Assembly (NCBI GenBank): GCA_018828385.1
Contig: JAHJVE010000014.1
Coordinates: 1-64,000, forward strand
Direction: 5' to 3'
Source of the DNA: Gammaproteobacteria bacterium
Lineage (GTDB): Bacteria > Pseudomonadota > Gammaproteobacteria > Burkholderiales > Rhodocyclaceae
Length of the DNA: 64,000 nucleotides
The position numbers were made by a program, and so were the translations under genes. This document shows, piece by piece, positions 19,275-27,889 of the stretch (the first letter of the stretch is position 1; each line of letters starts with the position of its first letter). The notes beneath the pieces were generated by a model. The model saw nothing but the letters and a program-made list of their open reading frames with translations. It was not told the origin of the DNA and ran no database searches.

Positions 19275-21596
19275 ATGCGCCGCTGGGTCACCTGGATCAC
19301 GCTCGTCTGCTTCGTCACGACGCAGACCGCCGCCGTAGCCGGTGCATTTGAGGAAGGCACCGCCGCCGGGCAGACGGCCAATCCCGTTATCCGGGGGACG
19401 GTGAACACGCCGAGTGCATCGAGTGCCGTGCCGGGCTACACCACGACGCCACCGGAAACCACGTACTACAGCCAGCCCAGCCTGTCGGGCCCGGCCAATG
19501 CCCGCCTGGCCACCTGCGCCGCCAGCACCGATGATCCCGTCTGCCAGGCGCAGCGCGGTGCCGTGACTTCGGCCAACACGCCGCGCGCCTCGGTCTCGGC
19601 CTACGATCCCGCCGTCGCCGCCGCCCGTGATATCGCAGGCAATCCGTCGAGCGTGCTGGGCAGTCTCGCCGACTATTACTCGGGTTGCACCACCGCCGAG
19701 GTCACCACACCCGCGGGCACTACCACCAAGGTCTGCAACCGTTACAGCGGCGTCGGCAACTACACCACCCGACGCGACCTCACGGTCCAGGTCGATCTGC
19801 TGCCCAGTTGTGCCGAAGGTAGCTGGTTCGCCCATGGCCAGGTCAACCGTAACGGCATGGACTACATGATTGCGGAAGTGCAATGCCGCATCCGCGCCGA
19901 CGGCAAGCAGCGTTTCCGCTTCTACGCCGCCGGTGGCATGGGCGCCTGCATCGGCTGGCAGGCCCTCGACCTGCCGATTGCACCGGCTACCCAGGCGACC
20001 TATGTCACCGACCTGTCGCCGCATTGGCAGGGCTACTGCTGGAGCCCCTTCAAGGTCGTCATGATGCCGGGCTCGGGCTGCACCGCCGGGACTTGCAACT
20101 ACACCTTCCAGTTCGGCACGCCGGTCTATGCCTGCCCCGCCGGGACGGTGCGCGGCGATACGCTGAGCGCCTACTGGGCCGGCATATTCCTCTCCGGTGG
20201 TGCGGCCGACCTGTGCTTCACCCTCACCGTCCCCGATGCCGAGACCGGCTGCCCCGTCGGGAGCACGGCGATCTACGACGACGCCGGGATGCACTGCGCC
20301 GTACCCGCCGGGACCGGCACCCTGACCGGCGCCTCGGGCTGGAGCCTGCCCTTGTCGTTCGTCCAGCCGACCATGGAGCAGCATGAGACGGACGTCTGGG
20401 TCGACAAGAGCGCCGCGCTGACGGACGGCGGCCGCTGCACCGTGACCACGGCCGACCGCTGCGTCGACGGCCCCGCCACCAAGACCATCGACGGCCGCGC
20501 CGTCGCCCGCGCCTGCTGGTCCTATGAGCGCACCCTGACCTGCGCCTCCGGCGCACCGGTGGATGAGTGCGCCCCGCTGGCGAGCAGCGGTTGCACGCCG
20601 GCGACCAGCATCTGCAAGCAGACGAATGCCGCGACCGGGTCGTGCGAGATCACCCAGGACACCTACACCTGCCCGGTTGCCGCGCAGACCGCCACCACCG
20701 CCTCGAACTGCCCGGCCAACGTCTATTGCCTGGGTACGAACTGCTTCAACACCAGTTACACCAACGATGCCGACTTCGCGCGCTCGATGTCGCTGATGGA
20801 AGCCGCGCGCGAAGCCGGCGTGTACCTCGACACCGACAACATGCAGGTCTTTAAGGGCGAGTCCAACAAATGCCGGGAGCGGCTCTTCAAGAACTGCTGC
20901 TATTCCGACTCGGCCGGCGCCGGCATGACCAACCAGAGCCTGTTCGGCACGGGCTCGCGCCTAGTCTATGACGTGCTGATGAACGCCGACAACCGTGAGT
21001 TCCTGTACCAGGGCATGCAAGCCCTGTTGTTCAGCGGCGGCTTTTCCGGCAGCTTCACCACCTATGGCGTCACCGTCGCCATCAACGGCACCGCGCTGCC
21101 CGCCAGTTCGGTCGTTCTCTACGCCGGCGATGGCCTGGTGCTCGCCTTCGATCCTTGGTCGCTCGCCATTGCGGTGGTGATCTACATCGTCATGTCGATG
21201 TCGTCCTGCAACGAGGAGGAAGGCAAGCTCGCGATGAAGGAAGGCGCCGGCCTGTGCCACACCATCGGCACATGGTGCTCGTCGTGCATCCGCATTTTCG
21301 GCAAGTGCGTCGCCTGCATCGAGCACACCACCGGCAAGTGCTGCTTCAACAGCAAGCTCGCGCGCATCGTCAACGAGCAGGGCCGCGTCCAGGTGGGTAA
21401 GGGCTGGGGCTCCGGCAAGAACCCCGACTGCTCAGGCTTCTCCATCGCGCAACTGCAGAGCCTGGACTTTGCGGCCATGGACCTCACGGAGTTCTATGCC
21501 TCGATCGTCCCCACGCTGCCCAGTGTCGGAACGATCCAGGGCAGCAACGCCGCGCGCCTGACGACCTGCTACTACGGACAGGGGAAATGCCAATGA
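19275..21596 (+). CDS. traN: TraN-like cysteine-rich outer-membrane mating-pair stabilisation protein
   Basis: A 773-residue exported protein with a signal peptide (residues 1-24) and dozens of cysteines, mostly in the C-terminal half (CAPLASSGCTP, CYSDSAGAG, a cluster at KCVACIEHTTGKCCF). This is the profile of TraN, the adhesin that contacts recipient outer-membrane proteins. The N-terminal portion (to about residue 350) is the likely variable receptor-recognition part. It starts 9 bp after trbC, and its end overlaps the next gene. Confidence 0.9.
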   Translation: MRRWVTWITLVCFVTTQTAAVAGAFEEGTAAGQTANPVIRGTVNTPSASSAVPGYTTTPPETTYYSQPSLSGPANARLATCAASTDDPVCQAQRGAVTSANTPRASVSAYDPAVAAARDIAGNPSSVLGSLADYYSGCTTAEVTTPAGTTTKVCNRYSGVGNYTTRRDLTVQVDLLPSCAEGSWFAHGQVNRNGMDYMIAEVQCRIRADGKQRFRFYAAGGMGACIGWQALDLPIAPATQATYVTDLSPHWQGYCWSPFKVVMMPGSGCTAGTCNYTFQFGTPVYACPAGTVRGDTLSAYWAGIFLSGGAADLCFTLTVPDAETGCPVGSTAIYDDAGMHCAVPAGTGTLTGASGWSLPLSFVQPTMEQHETDVWVDKSAALTDGGRCTVTTADRCVDGPATKTIDGRAVARACWSYERTLTCASGAPVDECAPLASSGCTPATSICKQTNAATGSCEITQDTYTCPVAAQTATTASNCPANVYCLGTNCFNTSYTNDADFARSMSLMEAAREAGVYLDTDNMQVFKGESNKCRERLFKNCCYSDSAGAGMTNQSLFGTGSRLVYDVLMNADNREFLYQGMQALLFSGGFSGSFTTYGVTVAINGTALPASSVVLYAGDGLVLAFDPWSLAIAVVIYIVMSMSSCNEEEGKLAMKEGAGLCHTIGTWCSSCIRIFGKCVACIEHTTGKCCFNSKLARIVNEQGRVQVGKGWGSGKNPDCSGFSIAQLQSLDFAAMDLTEFYASIVPTLPSVGTIQGSNAARLTTCYYGQGKCQ

Positions 21597-21967
21597 AGCT
21601 GGTCTATGCCGTTGCGCTGATCGCCGCATACGCGTTGCCCGTCTTCGCCGACGACTTGCTCCGCACGCCGGTGCCCGATGCGCGCCCGGTGATGCTGGCC
21701 GCCCTTCAGGCGAGCGGCGGGCAGGCCCACGGCGTCCTCACCGGTGAGATGGCCGATGCGATAACGCGGCGCTTCGGTGCCACCTCGCCGATCTTCATCG
21801 ACGTGACGACCGAGAAGCGCTACGCCCAACCGGGTTGCAGCCGGCTGAAGGTCACGTTCTGGCAAGACGGCGTTCTCCTGCCCGGCGCGACGACTCCGCG
21901 CCGGCAGACGATGGACTTCGGCATCAACTACTGCCTCGACGGCCGGCCGCCACAATCCCTGAAGTAG
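21593..21967 (+). CDS. Small exported protein of unknown function between traN and traF
   Basis: A 124-residue protein with a signal peptide ending VFADD. The mature domain has two cysteines (QPGCSRLKVTFW and INYCLDGRP) and alternating beta-like strands. I do not recognise the family. It overlaps traN by four bases and abuts traF, so it is part of the transfer operon and probably periplasmic. Confidence 0.6.
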   Translation: MKLVYAVALIAAYALPVFADDLLRTPVPDARPVMLAALQASGGQAHGVLTGEMADAITRRFGATSPIFIDVTTEKRYAQPGCSRLKVTFWQDGVLLPGATTPRRQTMDFGINYCLDGRPPQSLK

Positions 21968-22846
21968 ATGCCCCCAATGAAACGTTTCGCGTTCCCCATC
22001 CCCGTTCGATTGGCGCTGGCCATGCTGCTGGGCGCCGGCGCCGCAGCGGCCCAGGATACCCAAGGTACCGTTTCGCGCTACTGGTCCGACCGTTGGCGCG
22101 GCTGGCATTTCTACGAGGATCCCATGCCCGAGGAACGGGAACGTCCGCCGCTGCCGGACAAGGGGGTGCCCACGGCACCACCGGTTCTGCCCTCGAAAGC
22201 CCCGGAATTGGTCGAGTTCGAACGCCTGCAGAAGACGCTGGAGGATACCCGCAACATCGCCATCATGCGGCCGACCGAGGCGAACGTGCGCCGCTACATG
22301 GAACTCGAGTCCCAAGTCGTCGCCCGTGCCTCCTATTTCGCCGACGTGGCGCAGCGGGTCGCCTGGGCCACGCCGGCACTCGATCCGACGCTGCAAGGTC
22401 GGCCGGTCAACGCCAAGGCGCTGGAGGTGTTCGAGCAGACCGAATTGGTGGACCGATCCCGTTTGATTGCCGAACTGGGCAAGAACCACGTGCTGTTCTT
22501 CTTCTACCGCGCGGACTGCCCGTACTGCCATGCCTTCGCCCCGACCCTGGCGGCCTTCCAGGCGCGCCATGACATCCAGGTGGTGGCCATCAGCGTCGAT
22601 GGCGGCCCGATGCCGGGTTTCCCCAACGCGCGTGCGGACAACGGCATTGCCACCACCCTGAAGGTCACGCAGGTGCCCGCCGTCTTCCTCGCCCAGCCCT
22701 TCACCGGAAAGATCACGCCCATCGGCTTCGGCGTGCTCTCGGAATCCCAGTTGCTGGAACGCATCGCCGTCGTGTCCGGCCCGCAGGTCGCGGCGATGCT
22801 GCCCGGAACGACGCAACGTCTTGCCCTGCCGCAGGAGGCCCCATGA
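21968..22846 (+). CDS. traF: TraF-like thioredoxin-fold conjugation protein
   Basis: A 292-residue exported protein. The N-terminal region (YWSDRWRGWHFYEDP) and the C-terminal thioredoxin fold with CPYC at residues 184-187 (FFFYRADCPYCHAF, then VTQVPAVFLAQP with the cis-proline) match TraF. TraF of F itself lacks the CxxC, whereas many relatives keep it, so this copy looks redox-active beside DsbC. The ATG at 21968 directly follows the previous stop; an alternative ATG at 21977 gives a tidier signal peptide. Confidence 0.9.
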   Translation: MPPMKRFAFPIPVRLALAMLLGAGAAAAQDTQGTVSRYWSDRWRGWHFYEDPMPEERERPPLPDKGVPTAPPVLPSKAPELVEFERLQKTLEDTRNIAIMRPTEANVRRYMELESQVVARASYFADVAQRVAWATPALDPTLQGRPVNAKALEVFEQTELVDRSRLIAELGKNHVLFFFYRADCPYCHAFAPTLAAFQARHDIQVVAISVDGGPMPGFPNARADNGIATTLKVTQVPAVFLAQPFTGKITPIGFGVLSESQLLERIAVVSGPQVAAMLPGTTQRLALPQEAP

Positions 22847-24291
22847 ACCACCCCGACCATCCCCCGTTGTGGCGTATCTCCGCCGCGCTGCTGGCGTTGC
22901 TGCTGGTGATCTCCCCGCTGCCGCTGCGCGCCGGCGACCTGAACACGGAGGTGAATGACATGTTCAACAACCTGGGCGCCATCGGCAACTACACGGCCCC
23001 CGGCGCCTTCCGCGGCCAGACCTTCAATACCTACACTGGCGGCAACCTGATGATGCGCTCACCCAACAAGGTCTATCAGCTCGCGGCCATCCAGTTCCCC
23101 AGCGCCAAGGCCGGCTGCGGTGGCATCGACGTCTTCGGCGGCAGCTTCAGCCACATCTCGGCGACCGAGTTCAAGAACATGCTGAAGAACATCACCGCCG
23201 CCCTACCCGGCATTGCCTTCCAGTTGGCGCTCGAAGCGGTCTCACCCCTATTGGGAGGACTCACCAAGTGGGCCAAGGGGCTGGAGACCTGGATCAACAA
23301 TGCCCGCATCAACTCGTGCGAGACCGCCAAAGCCATCGTCAGCACGGCCGCTGAATCCATCGGCTACAGCTCGCAGGAAACCTGCGCCGACCTCGCCGTC
23401 GAGATGGGTCTGGAGAGCGACCGCGATGCGGCCCGCCGGCGCTGCGCCACCGACCGGCCCAGCATCCTGTCCTCGGCGCGCGCCTCCGGCGATCCCACCG
23501 TGAAGAACAAGGCCCCCTTCGTCGGCAACCTGACCTGGAAGGCGCTGCAGCACGCCGGCGCCTATCTCGACGATCAGGAACGCGAACTGATCATGAGCCT
23601 GGTCGGCACGGTCATCTACTACCCGGAGGAATCGGCACGCGACCCCGAGCCGATCGCGCCCACCCTCACCTCGATCAGCCAGTTGCTCTACGGCCAGAGC
23701 GCGGCGGGTGGCACCGATGTCATCCAGCACATGCTGAAGTGCAACGACTACATCAACTGCGACGTGGTGACGCTGAACACCACGTACACCCACACACCAT
23801 TCACCGCCAAGGTCGAGGCCATGATGCGTTCCATCGCCGAGAAGATCGCTTCGCGCACCGCCATTCCCAATAACTCGACCGAGGTCGGCTTCGTGAACCA
23901 GACCACCGAGCCGGTCTACAAGATGCTGTCCATCGGCACCAGCATCCCGGGCTCCGGCCTCTCCGACAGTCTGATCGCCCAGTACCGCGACGTCATCGCC
24001 GCCGACTACGCCTACGTCTTCCTCGAACGCAACCTGCGTCTGGGCATGGCCGCCCTGGACAAGAATTACACGTTGCAGCAGACGCAACGTGACCAGGCCA
24101 ACCAGATCCGCCAGCGTGCCCAGGCGATGCTCCTGCAACTCTCGCAAGAAAAGAACCTGCTCTACCAGAAGGTGGGTTCCTTCCGGGCCGTGGCTAGCCA
24201 CCTGGAACAACTCGAGCGCCAACTGCGCTCCAGCATGCCGCAGCACGTGATGGACATGCTCGGCCAGCAAGCCGCTTATCTGGCCCAGTAA
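22843..24291 (+). CDS. traH: TraH-like pilus assembly protein
   Basis: A 482-residue exported protein. The signal peptide ends LRAGD, followed by LNTEVNDMFNNLGAIGNYTAPGAFRGQ, the diagnostic N-terminus of TraH. A coiled-coil-rich stretch lies at about residues 400-460. TraH is a periplasmic/outer-membrane F-pilus assembly factor acting with TraF. It overlaps traF by four bases and precedes traG by 33 bp, matching the conserved traF-H-G order. Confidence 0.93.
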   Translation: MNHPDHPPLWRISAALLALLLVISPLPLRAGDLNTEVNDMFNNLGAIGNYTAPGAFRGQTFNTYTGGNLMMRSPNKVYQLAAIQFPSAKAGCGGIDVFGGSFSHISATEFKNMLKNITAALPGIAFQLALEAVSPLLGGLTKWAKGLETWINNARINSCETAKAIVSTAAESIGYSSQETCADLAVEMGLESDRDAARRRCATDRPSILSSARASGDPTVKNKAPFVGNLTWKALQHAGAYLDDQERELIMSLVGTVIYYPEESARDPEPIAPTLTSISQLLYGQSAAGGTDVIQHMLKCNDYINCDVVTLNTTYTHTPFTAKVEAMMRSIAEKIASRTAIPNNSTEVGFVNQTTEPVYKMLSIGTSIPGSGLSDSLIAQYRDVIAADYAYVFLERNLRLGMAALDKNYTLQQTQRDQANQIRQRAQAMLLQLSQEKNLLYQKVGSFRAVASHLEQLERQLRSSMPQHVMDMLGQQAAYLAQ

Positions 24292-24324
24292 CGCCGACGC
24301 CATTGCGCGACAGGAGGGAGTGCC

Positions 24325-27102
24325 GTGTGGGAAATCTACGCTTACCAGAATGCCGACAGCCTGTTCGGCGTCTTCAATGCCGCCGCCGCAATCCATGCGT
24401 CGGGCGACTATGCGGCGGCGGTCGCCGCTGTCGCCTTCTGCGGTTTCGTCGCGGCGCTCATCGCCTACGCTTTCGCCCCAGAGAAATTGCAGGGCTGGAA
24501 GTGGCTGGGCACGGTGGTGCTGGTTTTCTCGGTGCTGATCGTGCCCAAGGTGACCGTGGGCATCGTCGACAAGACCGGCGGCTCAGCGGTGAAGGTGGTC
24601 GACAACGTGCCCTTTGGGGTGGCCGTGCTGGGCAGCCTCACGAGCACCATCGGCCACACGCTGACGGGGCTTTTCGAGACGGCCTTCCAGGTCATCCCGG
24701 GCGTGGGGGCGCTCCCAGCCGAGCTGAGTTACCAACAGAACGGCTTGATGTTCGGCAATCGCCTGATCCGCGAGACCGGCAACGTGGTGTTCCAGGATCC
24801 GGCCTTTCGCACCGATCTCATCAACTTCATCCATAACTGCACCACCTACGACCTCATCGACGGCACCCTTGACCCGGCCACCTTCTCGGCCTCCGATGAT
24901 GTCTGGCCGTTGATGGCCTCGCCCAATCCGGCGCGCTTTTCCACGCTGACCGCTGCGGGTGGCAGCGTCGGTGTCGACACCTGCCCCAACGTGTACCAGA
25001 GCCTCAACGGGCGACTGCCGGCGCAGATCACTCGTATCCAGGGGCGGCTCGCCTTCCAGCTCAACCCGACCTTGCCGGGAGCCGCGGCGGCAGCGGCCAT
25101 CGCCGGACAGATCCAGCAGGCCTATCTCAAGAACAGCATCGCCACCGCCGCATCCACGGCTGCCGACCTCATCCGGCAGAACGCGGTGCTCAACGCGATC
25201 GAGGACACCAGCAAGATCGTCGGTCAGAAGGTCAATGATCCGGCGGCCATGGTGCTGGCGGTGGGCCGGGCCCAGGCAGTGGCCCAGCAGAACGCGACCT
25301 GGCTCAACTACGGCAAGGTGGCCGAGCAGGCCCTGCCGGTGTTCCGCAACGTGGTCGAGGCGGTCACCTACGCGATGTTCCCGCTCTTCGTCCTGCTCCT
25401 CCTGCTCACCAGCGGCCGCGAGACCATGATCGCCTTCAAGGGCTACGCGGCGGTGCTCATCTGGATCCAGCTGTGGCCCCCGCTCTACGCGATCCTTAAC
25501 TACATGGCCTCGATCTACGCGGCCTACGACCTGGCGGCTGCGGCGGACCTGGGCACCGGCACCAAGGCGCTGGCCCTGCAGACCGCCTCGACGATCTACT
25601 CGCGCGCCATCTCGGGCGAGGCGGTCGTCGGCTATCTCGCGATCAGCATTCCCTTCATCGCGTGGGCGGCCTTGAAGCGCATGGAGAACTTCGGGACGGC
25701 GCTGGTCGGTGGCCTGTCGGGCCTGCAGGCGATGATCTCGGGTGGAACGTCGGCCGCTACCGTCGGCAACGTTTCCATGGGGAACGTGGGGATGGACCAG
25801 ATGCAGTTGGCGCCCAACCGCACGTCGGCTTTCATGGGCAGTTGGCAAAACGATTTGAGCGGGAACACGTTCTCGTCGAATGCGCTGACCGGGCGAACTG
25901 CCGTCAGCCTCCTGCGCAATCAGGGGTTTGCTTCCCGGATGGTCTCGATGCGCGTGTCCGAGCAGGACGTGACGCAGGCCAGTCGGCAAGCCGACGCCGC
26001 GCGTGGTGAGGCGATTGCTGCGAATACCGAGCGATCAGCGGCGCTCGCCGAGACATTTACTCGAGGCTTGGCAAAGCTACGGTCATCTCGACACAGCAGC
26101 GGTACGGCCTCCAGCAGCTTCGAGCAAATGGGCGAGACACTCAATAGGCTGGATCAGATTTCGAAGAACGTGGCGAACAGCACGGGTTTGACCCAGAGCC
26201 AGGTGGCACAAATCGCTTTCGGCGCTGCCGGACACGTGGGGATCAATACACCTGTGGCCGGCGCAGAACTTCAGGCCAGAGCCGGGAAAAACTACTCGTC
26301 GGGATTGTCGGCCGCCCAGCAGAAAGTGCTCAACAGTCTCACCCAAGAGCAGATCGCAGAGTTCAAGCAGTTCGGCGACCGGGTGTCGCGGGATTCGAGC
26401 GTCGTCAGCAGCTTCGCCAGCGATTCCCGCGAAGCTCAGGAGATGTCGTCAAGGCTGGCCACGACCACGTCCAGAGCGGAACGGGCAGATGCAACCTTTG
26501 CCGATAGAACGGCCTTTGCTGAGCGCCTCTCGTCTGCAAGGGACAAGGGAGAATCGATCTCGGTCGACATCGCCCAAGATCCGCACAATCTGGAGATGTT
26601 CCTGCGCTATGCCGAACAATACGGCGGCGACAGTGCCTCGGCGCTGTCGATGTTCGACGCGGAGCTCGCGCGCCAGGGACTCAGACCCAACCGGGTGTTC
26701 TCTGATGGCACGGCGCTGCCGAGTTCGTTCGGGGACGTACGCAGCCTGCATGACCACCAAGCCACAGACCCCGCGCTATCACCAGACCTCGCGGCTTCGC
26801 ATCGGCAGCATCGCGCGAAGATGTCGCAATTCAACCACTCCGCATCGGGCGCTCACCCCGACACGAATCCGTCTCCGCTGCGAAACGACATACAGATGCA
26901 AGGAAACACCATCAGGAATGAAGCTGGTTCGGCCAACTCCAGCTTTGATCGAAAGGCAGAGATCGTCGACACCGGGGATGGGACCTTGGTCACCAGAAAA
27001 TCGCTGCTCAAGCAATCGGGCAAGCAGGTCGTCGATGATGGCGAAGCATCCGTCGATAACGCGAAGGATGCTGTGAAGGAACTGCTTCGGAAGAAAGAGT
27101 GA
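24325..27102 (+). CDS. traG: TraG-like mating-pair stabilisation / entry-exclusion protein
   Basis: A 925-residue inner-membrane protein starting with GTG (ribosome-binding site GGAGG). The N-terminal half has several membrane spans (about residues 30-70 and 355-460). The C-terminal half is a soluble, Ser/Ala/Gln-rich periplasmic region (GTASSSFEQMGETLNRLDQISKNVANSTG). TraG acts in pilus assembly and mating-pair stabilisation, and its C-terminus recognises the entry-exclusion protein. The 3' third is visibly less GC-biased in codon use than the 5' part, which may reflect a separately evolving specificity domain. Confidence 0.9.
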   Translation: MWEIYAYQNADSLFGVFNAAAAIHASGDYAAAVAAVAFCGFVAALIAYAFAPEKLQGWKWLGTVVLVFSVLIVPKVTVGIVDKTGGSAVKVVDNVPFGVAVLGSLTSTIGHTLTGLFETAFQVIPGVGALPAELSYQQNGLMFGNRLIRETGNVVFQDPAFRTDLINFIHNCTTYDLIDGTLDPATFSASDDVWPLMASPNPARFSTLTAAGGSVGVDTCPNVYQSLNGRLPAQITRIQGRLAFQLNPTLPGAAAAAAIAGQIQQAYLKNSIATAASTAADLIRQNAVLNAIEDTSKIVGQKVNDPAAMVLAVGRAQAVAQQNATWLNYGKVAEQALPVFRNVVEAVTYAMFPLFVLLLLLTSGRETMIAFKGYAAVLIWIQLWPPLYAILNYMASIYAAYDLAAAADLGTGTKALALQTASTIYSRAISGEAVVGYLAISIPFIAWAALKRMENFGTALVGGLSGLQAMISGGTSAATVGNVSMGNVGMDQMQLAPNRTSAFMGSWQNDLSGNTFSSNALTGRTAVSLLRNQGFASRMVSMRVSEQDVTQASRQADAARGEAIAANTERSAALAETFTRGLAKLRSSRHSSGTASSSFEQMGETLNRLDQISKNVANSTGLTQSQVAQIAFGAAGHVGINTPVAGAELQARAGKNYSSGLSAAQQKVLNSLTQEQIAEFKQFGDRVSRDSSVVSSFASDSREAQEMSSRLATTTSRAERADATFADRTAFAERLSSARDKGESISVDIAQDPHNLEMFLRYAEQYGGDSASALSMFDAELARQGLRPNRVFSDGTALPSSFGDVRSLHDHQATDPALSPDLAASHRQHRAKMSQFNHSASGAHPDTNPSPLRNDIQMQGNTIRNEAGSANSSFDRKAEIVDTGDGTLVTRKSLLKQSGKQVVDDGEASVDNAKDAVKELLRKKE

Positions 27103-27423
27103 TCAATCCGCAATCCCACCGGTCCCGCCAAATTCCTTGCTGTCGGGCGATGACGGCTTCATGAACTGCGGATGGCCCTCATCACGCCAATAGTTGTCCA
27201 TGAGGTCCTCCGAGGCGGTGCCAAGCCCACGGAGGGTGTCGTCCCGATGATACATTGGACGGCCGCCTCGGCCGATCCTTGATAGGGCACCGCCAGCAGC
27301 CGCTCCGACAAGGGCGCCAAGACACATCATGAATAGCTTGAGGCCCCAACCATCGCCTAGCGTGGAAAGCAAGCCTACAGCCGAGCCTGCAACGATGAAC
27401 CCTATGAAGATGAGTTTTCTCAT
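27103..27423 (-). CDS. Small two-span membrane protein convergent with traG
   Basis: A 106-residue protein with two hydrophobic segments (about residues 3-20 and 27-47, the second glycine/alanine-rich) and a polar C-terminal tail (DNYWRDEGHPQF). The ATG at 27423 has a strong ribosome-binding site AGGAGGGCG. I do not recognise the family. It is encoded tail to tail with traG. In F-type systems the exclusion protein is a small membrane protein near traG, so an exclusion role is conceivable but purely positional. Confidence 0.55.
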   Translation of the reverse strand: MRKLIFIGFIVAGSAVGLLSTLGDGWGLKLFMMCLGALVGAAAGGALSRIGRGGRPMYHRDDTLRGLGTASEDLMDNYWRDEGHPQFMKPSSPDSKEFGGTGGIAD

Positions 27424-27804
27424 TTCGCCCTCCTGGATTGAATCTACCTCTGATGACAAGGGTTTCAAATCCCAGACGCGAGCGATCGCGCATCACCATT
27501 ACCAAGGCCCAGAAATTCGGGGAGCTTTAGTTATTTGCTCAAACACCAATATTCACTGCGCAGCGTACATCACGTTTCATCTGGCAATACACGTACCCAC
27601 CTGCGGCGTCCCAAAATTTCAAGCACAAATTTCAGCTCTCGTTCCTTCCCCCCAAGATTCCCTCCCACGGTTCTGAGCACTCTCGGCAGCGGCAAGCATG
27701 TGGAAACAGCGAGAGGCATTGATGGCACCAGAGTATGAGGTCATAGCCTCAGGAGACAGAGCCCCCGGAAGAGCGCGGCAAGACCATTTCACCAACCTAC
27801 TCGA

Positions 27805-27822
27805 TTTCAACGCTCGTTGAAA
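27805..27822. promoter_or_regulatory. Operator-like palindrome 1 upstream of AbiEi-like gene
   Basis: TTTCAACGCTCGTTGAAA has two perfect 8-bp arms around CT. Its outer bases match those of the second palindrome at 27872-27889, giving a shared form TTTCARCR-NN-YGYTGAAA. This suggests two binding sites for one dimeric regulator, probably the AbiEi-like protein itself. Confidence 0.5.
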
Positions 27823-27833
27823 GTCGCTGATTG

Positions 27834-27874
27834 AGTGAAATACGGCTTGACAATTTCACTGCTGATGGTATTTT
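27834..27874 (+). promoter_or_regulatory. Sigma70-type promoter embedded in an inverted repeat
   Basis: TTGACA at 27847-27852 and TATTTT at 27869-27874 are separated by 16 bp. The -35 box sits in the spacer of the inverted repeat AGTGAAAT (27834-27841)/ATTTCACT (27853-27860). The predicted transcript would begin near 27881, leaving little or no leader before the first ATG. Confidence 0.5.
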
Positions 27875-27889
27875 CAGCAAATGCTGAAA
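27872..27889. promoter_or_regulatory. Operator-like palindrome 2 overlapping -10 box and first ATG
   Basis: TTTCAGCAAATGCTGAAA has 8-bp arms around AA. It overlaps the -10 hexamer and the ATG at 27881, so a protein bound here would repress transcription of the pair. Its arms resemble the palindrome at 27805-27822. Confidence 0.5.

Larger units (their letters stand above)
27424..27880. other. 457-bp intergenic region before the AbiE-like pair
   Basis: I see no convincing gene. It is markedly more AT-rich than the tra region. Its right-hand part holds the promoter and palindromes of the following toxin-antitoxin pair; nothing recognisable lies between 27424 and about 27800. Confidence 0.45.
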
